64,000 bases of DNA from Desmodus rotundus (Eukaryota > Chordata > Mammalia > Chiroptera > Phyllostomidae): NCBI RefSeq assembly GCF_022682495.2, contig NC_071392.1:76530097-76594096 (forward strand), written 5' to 3'. The translations under genes were made by a program, and so were the position numbers. Below are positions 1 to 13,400 of this stretch, in pieces. Each line of letters opens with the position of its first letter. Position 1 is the first letter of the stretch. The notes beneath the pieces are model-generated. The model saw only the letters and a list, made by a program, of their open reading frames with translations. It did no database searches and was not told the DNA's origin.

Positions 1-1394
1 TTGAAATCCTGAAATACCTCTGTGTGAAGGGGATCTATTTTCTATGGATCCCAGAGCGTCTTACAAATCAAATGTAACCTGATTATTTTAGATACATAAT
101 TAAATGTCTGATATACTACTATACTGAGCTCTTAATGTGAAATCCTCTGAGAATAAAGTTCTTTTTAATCTAATTGGAAGACAGCTTAGCATTGGGAAGG
201 TGGTGGCCAAGAAGATACATAAACTGCCATCAGCATTTGGATACAGAGAGTCGTACTGTTTAGCACTGGCATTGTCAAGCCTTATGCCACTGATTTAACA
301 CTAAAAACAAAATAACCACAATAAAACAGTTGAGCAGCACAGAACATTAAAGCATTTCTCCTACTCCTTCTAGAATCCAGATTTACCATTTGATCCTGCT
401 CAACCTTTAAAACTTGAGAGGATTGCAAACATACACAGAAAACACACCCAGGCATGAGTACCGCTGGACCAGTATTTAACTTGTTTGGCAATGCCCAGCC
501 TGCCTTTCATTTTAACCATTTCCACTCACGGTCCCAAGAAAGGGACAGCCTACCACACTACATCACCTCACCTCTGCAAATACAACAGGCTGAGTCAGGT
601 CCAACACCTGACTCGGACCCACGGGGCTGGCTGGTGGCTAGCCAGGTTCCCTCTCTTCACTGTTGAATAAGGAGTAAATGATGGGCCTAGCAGTAAATAG
701 CTGAGAAATCTTGCTTCTATCTGAGTTCCTTAGAGCTGCCCTCTTTCTTGCTCTGGCATCCGGTTCTAAGTTTTACCTCAGATTCTGAGAGCTCTGTGTT
801 CCATAAGAAGGTTTCTTTTTATAGCTAAATTCAAACGGGTTTCTGTTTCCTACCAGCAGTGTGTCCTATGACCAAAGTCTACGAGGCAAGCTGAGAAAGA
901 AATGGGCTGCTCCAGGTCAAAGGAGAAGCCAGTCTGAAAGAAAAGAAGCCCGGAGCACACACGCCTTTCTGTGGCCACGTTTCTTTTACACCCACCTACC
1001 TCCGAGATACGGCACGTGCGATTCCAGACCACGCGATAATGCAATTGTCACGATAAAGTCACATTAATCTTTTGGTTTTCCAGTGTATATAAAAGTTATG
1101 CTTACGTGTGCAAGAACAGCATTATGTCTACAAAATATACATACCCTTATTTAAAAGTATTTTATTGCTAAAACATGCTAACCATGACCTGAGGCTTCAG
1201 CAAGTTGTCATCTTTTTGCTGGTGGAGAGTCTTACCTTCGATTTGTAAAAACACAGCATCTGTGAAGCGCGGTAAAGAAAGCACAACAGAAGGAGGTCTG
1301 CCGGTACTGGAGAGCCAAAGCAATGCTAGGGACCCCTTGCGGCCTACGCGGCCTCCTGCAGATAAACCAGTGCCGTACAACACAAAGAACTTAC
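1..1394. other. COPG2: COPG2 intron 6 (partial)
   Basis: Intronic sequence left of exon 6. No exon, recognisable repeat family or RNA gene was identified with confidence. The open frames here are short, overlap one another on both strands and have no splice context. Confidence 0.6.
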
Positions 1395-1470
1395 GTCGGT
1401 GATTCTGCAGAGAGCCCTGATGGCGGGGCCTCGGTACACGTCTTCCTTTCCCGTCATGTCCTTGGTCAGA
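1395..1470 (-). CDS. COPG2: COPG2 coding exon 6 (last one inside the window)
   Basis: 76 nt after a TTTCTTAG acceptor. The first T completes Ser, then [18 protein letters not shown] and ALCRITD follow to a perfect GTAAGT donor at 1394. Phase 2 to 0. The expected next exon, starting G-T-M-L-Q, was searched for in 1-1394 and not seen, so it is off the left edge. Confidence 0.95.
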
Positions 1471-4400
1471 CTAAGAAAGATCAAATTAGTTACCGTGAGA
1501 TCAACAGAGTCAAGTCTCTCTTGTGCAGTTCCGCCCTGGTTCCACTTGTCCCTCAATTATCTCAACACAGCTACTGATTCAACAAAGTCGTACTGAGTGT
1601 CTTCTGCAGATAAATATTAAAATCATTGGGTACACTTCTACATCTTAAGAATACAGCAGTGAGCAAGACAGTCTTTGCCTTCACGGAGCTTACGTTCCAG
1701 TGATGAGAAGTGATAATCCCATGCATCATATCTCGGATACTGACAATCGGCATAAAAAAATAAAGATGATGGTACACGGAGCCCCAGGCCGGACTCTCCC
1801 CAAACCCTAAAAACCCATCAGACGGGACAGAACTCTTTTAAAAGGAACCGACTGAAATGATGGACTCCCACTGAGGTGTCTCTCACAGCCACGGGTTTCT
1901 AAAATAACAGCTGTCAATAACTTCAGACCATGGTGGGGGGTGGGGGGCAGCAAACAAGGCCCGTGGACCGAATGCAGCCCTCCACCTTGTTTTATCCGGC
2001 CCGGCACCTTGTTTCTACCCTGCGGCAGTGCTGGGCTCTCACTTAACTGTTAAGGAGTAGTCACATTTATACGGTCCTCAATTACATTCCACCCTTTGAA
2101 GGCAACCTCGAGGCTGATGGGGCCCCCGGTGAAAATGAGTCTGACACCCCTGCTTTAGACCTTTCTGCTGAGTTTCAAAAACAGGCAGAGGAGTGTGAGC
2201 TACTACATTCCATGTCCAAACTCTAAAGAGATGTTTAGCCTTCGCATGATTCACCTTCTTACCCTCCCTCCCCTCATCCTTGCGCGCTGACACCAGCCCC
2301 AGCATGGCCGTCCACCAGCTCCCTGGCTCCACGCCCCTCACATCAGCAAAACAGCCGCAGCTCTAACTCACTCCACCAGGACACCAGGAGCAAGTTGTGA
2401 ATAACTGTCAGGTCTTCTGTTTCTCTCTTTTTTTAGTGATAAAAGTATGTCATTCACGTAACAGGCACGCTTTCAAAATACTCGGAAAGGTATAAAATAG
2501 CAGGTCTGAGTCTCCCCTCCCCTCCCTGACCTACAGCACCCCTCCCCTCCCTGACCTACAGCACCCTCACCTAGAGACAATCATGTGAACCGTGTGTTTT
2601 TTTTAAGGAAATTAAAAAAATATACGGAAAACCACAGAGACTTAATAAAATGTGTGTCAGTGGGCCTCCACGTTTCTGGAACCTTCCTTTTTAATAACTT
2701 GAGAATCTTTGCATACTGGCAGATGTTTAAAACATCTGAGACATCTATATATTTTAAAATATCCAAGTGTATCTATTGGTGACAGTACCACACCCTGGCC
2801 ATGGGTCCCATGCTGCATCCTGGGACTCCCCGACCCCACAGGGCCCTCTCTGCAACCTGCCACCTCGGCGAGCGTTCAGTGGGCCGTCCCATCCCTGCAC
2901 TAGGCTGTCTGCTCCTAGAAGCAGAACGTGACGGAACTGCTGGATCTCCCAGTCAGGAGCCCACTGTCACGCTGCTTTCGCCACGAAATGAGGGCCATGT
3001 CGTAGAGAATACCGTGGCGATAAATTAAGAGTAACTTTGTACCACAGCTTGGACTACTGCAAACCATGATTCATGCTCTATTTTAGGGTCGTTTCCCATG
3101 TAATTTTTCCCCCCCGATTATATAGTCAAATTTATCAATCTTTTCTTCCATCACCTCTGGGATTTTAGTCATAATTAACTAAACTTTTCCTTATACAACA
3201 TTAGAGAGAAATACACTCATGTTTTCTTCTAGTACTTGCATGGTGTTACTTTTTAATTTATATTCCTTATCCATTTAGAGCTTATTCATGTGTATGATGT
3301 GAAACAGGCATCTAATTTTATCTCTTTCCAAGTGGCTGCTCAGTTGTCCCAGCGTCATGCATTAAAAAACACGTTTACTCCAGTGATGAGAGAGCGATGC
3401 CGCCTTTGTCATACACTAACCTTCCATGTGTACGTGGGTCCATTTGTATCAGAGAATTCTGGAAGATGCAGACCGCGCTGCAGAGGTGACACGTTATAAG
3501 TCCTCGCATATTTTATTCCATTGGTCTGCCTGTCTGTTCACGTGTGAGAACCCTGCACTGTTGCGACCCCACAGGCCTTAACATTTACAGACTGGGAGGG
3601 CTGGTCCTCCCTCACGGTCTTCCCTTCCCAGTTATTTCCCAGCACTTCTTACATGCTTGCTTTTCCACGTGGCCCTTAGTATCGTATTTTCTAATTCCAT
3701 AATAGAGCCCATTAGTTTGTGTGCTTTTTTAAATCAGGATTATACTGAATTTATACATTAATTTAGGAGGACTAAAATCTTTAAAATGATGAACTGACCT
3801 GTTCAAAAACAGTGGACATCTTTGCTTTTGTTCAAGTAAACTCTGAGTCTCTCAGGGCTTAAAAATTTCTCACTTCATATAAGTTTTGAGCATTTACTGT
3901 CAAAATTATTGCTGAGTATTTATTTAGTCTTATGTGTCGCTGGAATGGGGTTCTGCATGTTGCTTTTTTAGGTGAAGGCTGCTGTTCATTCTACATCCTG
4001 TGGGAATACAGCCGTGTCACTGGGGTGCCTGAAGAAGAGGAGAAAGGGACTGGAACCAAAAATAAGTTTTTGAAGAAGTAATGGTTGAAAGACATAACTA
4101 CGGTTTCAAGAAGCTTAGTGAAACCTTTATGAGACAAACTCAAAAGATTCCACACCCAGATACGTAACAAAACTGCTGAAAACCAAAAATAAAGGAAAAC
4201 TCTTGAAAGCTGTTAGAGAAAAATAACACATTCCATATAGGGGAACTTCGGTTGAAAATATTGTGGATTTCTCATCAGAAAACACAGAAGACAATTAATG
4301 GAACACCATCATTAAAACACTAAAACAAAAGAAACTGACAACTGAGAATTCCATGTCCACTAAAAACACCTTCCATGAGTAAAAATGAAATACAGACTTC

Positions 4401-7400
4401 CTCAGATGACGGTAAACGAGGAGTATTTCAGTGGGCCGTCCCATCCCTGAAATACTTCTAAGACAGTATTAAATCAAGGGTTTCGGGCTGAAATGATACT
4501 AGAACAATCCCTAGAGCGACCAACACAACATCTGTCTGCGACTGAAAGAAAACCAACAAACCTGTCAACCCAAAAGCCTATGCCCAGCAGAGAGAGGAGG
4601 CTAATTTACTTTTTCCTCTTTGTTCTCAGTTTGGACTATTTCGCTGAGTTTTCTTCAAGCTCACCGACCCTTTCCTTGGACAAAGACATTCTGCTGTTGA
4701 GGCTAGCCAACGAATTTTTATAATATTTTGCACATTGTACTGTTGTTTCTAAAATTTTCACTTGGTTCTTTTTTTTTTTTTTTTACCCATAGCTCTTTGC
4801 TAAAAATTCCTTTCATTTCAAGAGTGTTCACCTTTATGGAGCAAGGCTGCATTAGCTGTTTCAAAGTCTTTACCCCCAAATCTAGGCAATTTGGGGGTTA
4901 GCATCTACTGATGATCTTTTCCCTTGAGAATGGATCAGACTTCCCTGGTTGACTAGCACTGGACCGCATCTGGACATTTTTAGTGCTGTCGTGGGACTCT
5001 GGGTCCTGGCAAGAGCCTCCGAGGAATGCTGACTGTTTAGCAAGTGTTCCACCCTGCCAGCTTCCGATCACAAGTTCTGACCGGCCTTCTGTGCATGTCA
5101 CAGCTCCTGCACTGCTTCTCAAGGCCCCTTCCCCAGTTCTGGTCTGGAGCACGGGACTTGCTCAGTTTTAGCTCCTCCCGCAGTTGCACAACCCTGTGCA
5201 AGTGGGTCCTCAACATATAAAAGGAGACAAAAAGAAAACAGTGGGCGTCCCCCCACCCCTCATACGAAGGGGCCCCTTTTAACAGGGACAGGTTTCACCT
5301 CAGGAGTTTTAGGTGTCTGCAACACTAGTCACACCACAGAAGCTGTTTCACGCCTGAGGCTGGCCTCAGGGCAGGACTGGAGATAGATAGACAAAGAGTA
5401 AAACAAACCAGGATTCCCCCCATGCTCTCCAGCTCATAGTGCCCTTTTATTTAACCCGGTGCTCCAGCCACACAGCCGGGCTCCTCTCTGAGTCTTTGTT
5501 CGGCCTGCCCTCGGATCAAACCCAGGAAACACACAGGTACCATACTGGTATTCATTAATTACCATTTTCTCTCCCCACTTCACCTGCTATTATTACAGTG
5601 TTCACTTTTCAGAGGCCCTAGGTAGCTGCTTTTTCCACTTTTTCCGGAGGATTTGCTGTGGTCACTGGGAGAGTGAGCCTGCAGGGGCCTTACTCAATCT
5701 TGGCTAGAATTAAGAAGTCCTGGGCTTTCCCTCTTACTCATTGTTACTCACTCCATTAGGCCTTGGAGAAGGAAGTTTTAAGTCTTGGCATCACATTCAT
5801 CATCATTCCTCAAAAGTCTCCCACTATTTCATTTCAAAAGAGAACAGTTATTAATCCAAATAAATCTGGGCAGTCTCCCTGTCAACTGGGCAGGAGAGGG
5901 GAGGGAAGCAGGGTACAGGAAAGTCCTCAGTGCCCACTAAACTCCCTGTGACAGTTAATGTCACGTCTTGACTGGGCTCAGGGGTGCCCAGAAAGCTAAT
6001 AAAACAATTCTGGGGTGTGTTCCTAAGGGTGTTTCCAGCAGAGGCTGGCATTTGAATCAGACCCAGTGAAGAAGATTGCCCTCACCAATGCCAGTGGGCA
6101 TCCTCCAATCCACTGAGGGCCTGAACAGAACAAAAAGAGGAGAGAATTTGCTTTCTGCTAAGGCTGGGTCACCGTATTCTCCTGCCCCCACACACCTGCA
6201 TTCCTGGTTCTCAGGCCTTCAGGTCTGAGCAGCAACTACCCCACTGGCTGTCCTGGGCCGCCTGCTCGCAGACAGCAGATCGTGGAACTTAGCCTCCATA
6301 ATTATGTGAGCCAATCCTTCCTAATAAATCAGTCTCTCTCTCTCTCCCTCCCTCCCTTCCCCCCCCTCCATATACCCATATAGCTATAGATAGATATCCA
6401 TGTGTCTGCTGGTGGTGAGACGGGCACCAGGTGTCAGCCCTCAGGGCAGCAGCCTCAGTTCCTCAGCTCTGGCTAAGGAAGAATTCAGAGCCAAGACTCA
6501 ACCATAAGAGGAAGCTTATTTAGGTAGAAGAAATGAATGGAAGAAGAAATGGGCTCGGGAAGCAAGTTCCAGAGGCAAAGGCCCTCGGAGCTTAGGAGAA
6601 AGAAGGGTAACAGTGAAGTGCGTGGTGAGGAGAAGAGCAGGGAGACTGAAAAGGCTCAGGCTGGGCCCCCCATCCTTAGGGCTTTTAAGGGTGGGGGTTT
6701 GGGGGGAGGTCCCAGGGAAGGATATGAAGAGAATATTCATCAGCTCTCCAGGGGTGCCCTTTCAGGGTCATGGTCTCCACTGATTGGTTGGCACCAGTGC
6801 AAGGGGTCATTAGTCATTGCAGCTTATCCTGAAGGCAGCCGTGGTGTCCCTTGTCTGGTTTTGCTGCTTTTCTGGGCCTGGAGCTGAAACACGACTGAGC
6901 CTACGTGTATTTGATGCGGGTCAGAACCTCACTGTCCTGGGGGCTTAATGCTTAAGGGCTATTCTTCATCCCCCTTGTTCATTCTCCCTCTAAGGGGGTC
7001 TAACCCACATGACTAGCAACATGCCAGAGAGGAAAGGTCAGGGGAGGGTCCGAACCACATGACCAGCGATATGAAAGGTCAGGGGGTCTAAATCGAATGA
7101 CCAGAGATATGCTAGGGAAGGAAAGGGTACCCTGCGGGCGAGGTGCCTGTTTTTCCAGTTTTGCCCCTTGCTAGACACATAGGATTTTCGATCCAAGTGA
7201 CCTTCTGTACCTGGCCCGTGGTCCCTGCTCTGCTCATGTCCAACTGCCTACCACATAGCTATAAATATGTATATCTATGGCTATATGGAAAGAGATTGAT
7301 AGATGTGTGTATATCTATATCTATTAGCTCTATTCTCTGCAGAAACATGACTAATACACCCACATTTCTCCACTGCTTCCGATGTGTGACTGCTTTCTTC

Positions 7401-10400
7401 AGATAGGGAGAGGGAGAAACAATCTTTATGTTTCCAGCCCCCTGACTGAAGAGAAAAAGTGGATTATCCTTTGCTTACTTCATGCAACAAACTTTAGTGA
7501 GTGTCTGATCCACGCAGGGCCCTTTCCAGCGACTGATGACACAAAGCTACATGAGACAAGGTCCCTGCTCTCAAGAAGCTCTACTGTTAGAGGGCAGAGA
7601 AACACAAACCAACCATTCCCGCACAATTAATACATTGCCTACTGGAACAGAAGTTAAAAACAAAAGTGCTGTAGGAACCACAGGGGAGACAATGACTGAT
7701 CTGTTGGGAACAGGGTAGTGAGTGTGTACAGTGATGTTTTAAGCTAGAAGGAGGAAACAGGGTAACTGCAGGCACCGGGAGATGCGTGTACAAAGATACA
7801 GGGTATCGAATAGGAGGATGAGCTTGGTAAATGGCCACAGAACTAAAAGGAAGCCCAAGGAATGCCAATATTTAGGTGACTAGCAGAAAATAAGCAGTGA
7901 CTTCTGAAAAGGGATAAAACAGAGTACTCAGAGATGGCAGGAAACACAGGACTACTCTTCTGAAGCCAAGGGTGGTAGAACTTCAGGAGAGTCTACCCAT
8001 GTTAAAACAGAGGCCAAGTAAAATGTGGACTGAAAATTGGCTTTCGGATTTTGCAATTAAGAGGTTACCAGAGATCTGTGAGAGAGAACTTTCACTCTAG
8101 CGGTGGCTAAATCAAATTACAGTAGTTATCTCATTTCCTTTATTGCTCTAAGCCAAGTCCTGGCAGTAACCGCTCAGATGTAATATTCAGGGACAGCAGC
8201 ACCACTCAAGTAGAAAAGCTGTTTGGGGCTTGAATATCTCTCATCAAGTAAGTGGATGAACACAGCTTCTCAGTTCCCTTGGGAACCTCAAAGCATTGTC
8301 TTCCCCCTACCCAAATCCTCACATTATTCCCACAATTGACTTCAGAACTGCCAGCCAGATAACAGTTTCTACAACCTCTTTATTTCTTCCTAAATCGTGG
8401 TCTGCGAAGTGTTCGTGGGATTTTTCTGAGACTAGGGATGTAACTTGTCACACGCTGATAGCCAACCCCACCGCAGCGCCATTGCTACCTCTAATGAGAG
8501 TGACAGATCATTCTCAGGACTCAATTCTAAACTCGAAGCGATTTTCAGATGCACACTTTCTCACTGGGTTTGTCTCCTCGGACGGGGGTAAAGCATTATG
8601 ATCAGACTGTCAAACATACTTGACTAACCTTAACTAACTAAATCTCTTTATGGTTGGGTTTTTTTTTTTTAAACTGAGTTGTACCTTATGAACAGCTTAA
8701 GTGTTCAGTTAGAGGACTTTTAGCAATTGTGATCACCCATGTAACCTCCACTCAAAATCAAATACTGAAGGTTTCCATCGTCTCCAGGTTCTCTCATGCC
8801 TACTCCCAGGCAATCCCCCTGCCCAGCAGACTTCTGGTTTCCATCACCACAGCTGAGCTGTGGCTGGTCTTAAAATTACCTAAAGAGAATCATCTGTTTT
8901 CTTCTGTCCCAACGTAATGTTTTAGAAATGTATTCATGTGGTTGCCCGAAACAGCCTTTTTCCTTTTTATTGCTGAGGAGGAGTCTATGGTATTAATATA
9001 CCAAGATTTGTTTATCCACTCACCTGTGGATGAACCTTTGGGTTGTTTCCAGTGTAGGGCTATACAAAGCGGCTTTGAAATCCTTGTAATCTTTTTTTGG
9101 CCATATATTTTTATTTTTCTTGGGTAAATACCTAGTAGGGGAATTGCTGGTCACAGAGCAAGTATATGTTTAACTTGAAGAAACTGGCAAGCACTTTCTA
9201 AGGCGAATGTACTATTCTACTATGGACGAAAAAAGGGGTTCTGTGTAAAGTAACCTTACAGGGTGACCTGGTCATAAATTCTGAACTGGGCAGGTAGGTC
9301 ATGGTGGGTAGTCACACCCCAGGCACATAACTTTTTAATGAAAGGTTTATCTTTGCTTTCAGCAAGCCCTGGCCATTGCTTCTGTGCATCTAGGTTAACA
9401 CACCTTTGATATAAGCCTAACCACCCTCAAGAGAGCACATAATCTTGTTAACTATCCCATAATCCAATCCCCATCTGCTCTCTCCAGCCTTCACGTAATC
9501 AGGCCAAACACATAAAAGAAACTGCAAGACTGTTACTCTCGAGAGCAGTGATTTTGGACCCTTGTGCCACAGGAGACACTCCGGCGTGCCTGCTAGGATT
9601 TCTAAAACCTGCGACACCTGACTGTTTAGTAAGGGGGCCTGACCTCTTTTCCCTCAGATTATCAAAAAAATGACAACAGCCCACACAGTAACTGTCTGGT
9701 GTGAATGAGTCAAAATTACACCTATATTTCTGTCAGGCAAAACCCCATTTTTTGGAGCGCTGCAGTTTTAGTCGTTTCCGGGCGCCGTGCGATGCAAACG
9801 CGATGCCCGCTGCTCCGCGGCATTTCTGATGGTGCTCCCTGCAGGGTCCACAGTTCGGCTCAGACAAACTTACGAAGGCTCCACAGGTTTGCACGTCCTT
9901 CCGTCAACGTTACATTCCCACCCACAAAGTATGCTATGCGGAGTTTCAACTGTTCCGTATACGTGATATTAAAGTAGACGTTGTTATTTTAACCATTCTA
10001 GCAGGTATGGAGTAATATCTCAATGAGGTTTTAACTCACATCTCCCTGGTAACTAATTATATAAATGCATTTCCGTGTGCTTACTGGCCACCCCATATAT
10101 TCGGTTATGAAGGACCTGCCTTCAGGTTTTCTACGAATCTCCTTGCTTCTTACCAAGCTAACACAATTATCTATGTATGCAGAACGGTCACCTACTGTAT
10201 TAGTTTTCCCAGCCTCCTCTAGGAAGTGGCCACAACTATGTCTTACAACAACAAAACTGTGTTACTTTACAGTTCTGTGGGTCAGAAGTCCAACAGAGGC
10301 TTCAGGGGCTAAAAGGAAACCATTGTGTCAGCAGGTCTACATCCCTCCCACAGGCAAAACTGACGCCCACACATTCACCCCATCCATCCCCAGAACCCCC

Positions 10401-13400
10401 CAAATCTCAACATATTACAGCATCAATGCAAAGCCCAACATCTCATCTAAATTTCACTCAAAAATCCCAACAGTGTCATCAAAATCAACCAAATGAGGTG
10501 TGGGTGAGGCTCTGGGTATAATTCATCTACCCTGAGGCAAAATCCCTCTCCACCTGTGGGCCTCGACTCCCAAAATATAAGGGTGGGACTGCCACAGGAT
10601 AACGCCTACGGTCATTTCGGTTCAAAAAGACAGAAATGGAAGGAAGGGAAGAGTGACTGGTCCCCTGCAAATCTGAAATCTAGACAGGCCAACTGGAAAA
10701 GGGTTCAAGTCCCGAGCAAAATTCTCTACGGTTTTCAGCTCCATCCTCTGGGCCTGCACCTCTGCTTCCAAGCCACTTTCCTGTGGGTCAAGGGCAGCTT
10801 GTTTCCTGCCTGCAGAGTCTGGGGCTCGGACAGCCTTCCTTCACCTCATCCTCTCTGTCACGTCTGGCCCAAACTGGCAGTGCTGCTGCTGGTAGCAGAT
10901 TCTCAAGAGCCTGTGGGACTACCTACCATATACGTACAGAGACTCACTCCATTAGACAAGAGGCTCCTCCAGAGATCTTGCCTAGATAATCCCCCCTCTA
11001 TTTTCGGCTTCTGCTTAGAAGCTGAGGGACTCTATGAGTCACACCCTTGATCTCTTGAGAGTATTTTGTGTGAGTGAATACTCTGACCTTTGAATCTTTC
11101 TGAGGTTTTAGCAAAATGCTATAGAGTAACTCTGACTTTTTCTCCAGAGCACAGTTTCTAACTGGATGTCTTGTTTTTAGCACCCTTTGCCATTTTGGAA
11201 GGCTGAGAATTTCCAAAATCAAGAACGCCTGGCCCTTTCCCTCACCTCTTCATTTTTAATTTTTAAGGTACAACTGACAAACAACATTAGTTCAGGTGTA
11301 CAACGTAATGACTGGATGTTTGTAAAGATCTCCTGGTTCTTGTTTAACAGGTCTCTCTCCAATTTATTTCTGTACTCTCAAATTTTACTCTAAGTCACTA
11401 AAAGAAACTAGGCCACACCTCAACACTCTGTTTGGAAATCTCAGTTAAATACCCAAATTCATTGCTTAGAAGTCCTGCTTGCCACATAATTGCAGGACAC
11501 AATTCCATGAGCTTCCTGTCACTGTATAACAAGGATCCCTTCTCCTCCAGTTTCTAACATCCTCCTCATTTACTTCTGAGCCTTCACCGGCGGCGGCTTT
11601 AAGGCCCCTATTTACACTGACAGCCTGTTCACACGGATTTGCGTCCTCTCTGATGTGATAAATGTTTTCTTCCTCCTGCTCCTCACTTCTTTCTCAGTCT
11701 AGCAGAGTCATTAACATCCATATTTCTACTAACAGTCTGTTCAAGTTAATACAGGTTTTTCCTAGTGCTCCTCAAAATTCTTCCAGCAGAGAGCCGCTCA
11801 CTGCCCAATTCCAAAGCTGCTTCCACGTTTTTAGATATTTGTTACAGCAGCACCCCACTTCCAGGTCTGAACATCTCTATGAGTTTTTTTTTTCCCAGCT
11901 TCGAGATATAACGGACATATAACAGTGTGTAAGTTTCAGTTATATAACACATTGACTTGATACCCTTCTATACTGCAAATACACTTCTATTAGTTTTCTA
12001 TTGCTGCTGTGACAAGCTACCAGAAACTAAAAGGCTTAAGACCACATTCATTTCTTTACCTTACAGTTCGGTGAGTTCGAAGTCCAGCACAGGTCTCTCT
12101 GGCTCATCAAGGAGTCAGCAGAGCTACATTCCTTTCTGGAGGCTGCAGGGATGAATCCATTTCCTCGCCTTTTCCACCCAAAACAAAAGTCCTCAGCTCC
12201 AGGTCCCCTTCCCCATCTCCAAATCCCGCAGTACTACGTCTCTGACCCAGCTCCCATCATCACATCTCTTCCGGGAGCCTTCTCCCCGCTGCCCTCTTCC
12301 ACTTTTCAGGACGCCCATCCTTGTATTGGGCCCACCTGGTTGACCCAGGCCACTCCCCTGATCTGCTGATCAGCGACTTCAACCCCCTCTGGTTGTGTAA
12401 TGGAACATGCGCACAGGTCTTAGGAATCAAGGCGGGGATATCTTGGAGCTGGGTGCATTATTCTGCCTACTACATTTACTAATTACTTAAAATGCACTAG
12501 AAACCAACCGTGATTCTGGGCAGCCTAAGAATTCCCAGGGAATTATTAACAGCTAAATAAACAAATAACCCTCATCCATCGCTGACTGGTCTACTTTTAA
12601 TTTTTCCAATATTTGGTGAAGCTAGCATCTAAGTGAAGACTCTGTTTCTTTCTTGCAGCAGACGCTGTTCACTGGCTAATCCAATACCTATTTTCACCCC
12701 TTCTTCCTTGCCTGCCCCTAATACTTGGGCTATCAAAGCTAAATTCTCACTTTCCTTGACTCCTGAGGGTAGTCATATAATACAGCTGTGCCGAATGAAA
12801 TCTAAAATTGCCTTGGGAGAAGCTACTGCATACGTGATAAAAGACGCAGGTGGTGCTGCCTTCCCTGGCCCCTTCCCGGTACCCCTCCCACTGCCAGCAA
12901 TTCAGGCCTCCGTTTTGCAATCATGGGAGAATGTCCGTCCACATGAATTCAAGAGACACCAGCCCTACCACTGTCAAACTACCGAACCGGCATCAGCTCC
13001 TCTATGTCTACTTTGCTTCCTTCGGTGACTGTTCACATTAGCCTTTCTGTTATTTTCAGCTGAAAGCTCTGTTAATATAGAAACTGCATCAACACAACAA
13101 GCACCCCACTCCAAAATTTATTTTGTTTTACAAAAACCATATTCACTCAGATGAGTTATAATTAAGAAGGCAATTATTTTTTAAATAACATTTTGTCGTA
13201 TATTTTAGAACTCTAAAGTATATATACTCACTCTAGGACATTTGAAAATTATCAAAAGTTTAAAGAAAATAAATAACCACAACGCAAATATCCAGAAATA
13301 GCCTCCTGGTAACCTATCAGTGTATTTCCATCCATCTATTTTTATGTCCGTACATAAAGTACTTTTTAAAGTGAGGCTATACTGAATATATAGGGTTAGG

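Noticed and set aside
6537..6887. 116-codon plus-strand frame
   Set aside because: It lies wholly inside the solo LTR, on the strand opposite to the LTR sense, with no domain or splice context.
10065..11050. 143- and 164-codon plus-strand frames
   Set aside because: They fall in an old non-coding interspersed repeat that occurs again at 11985, with no domain seen.
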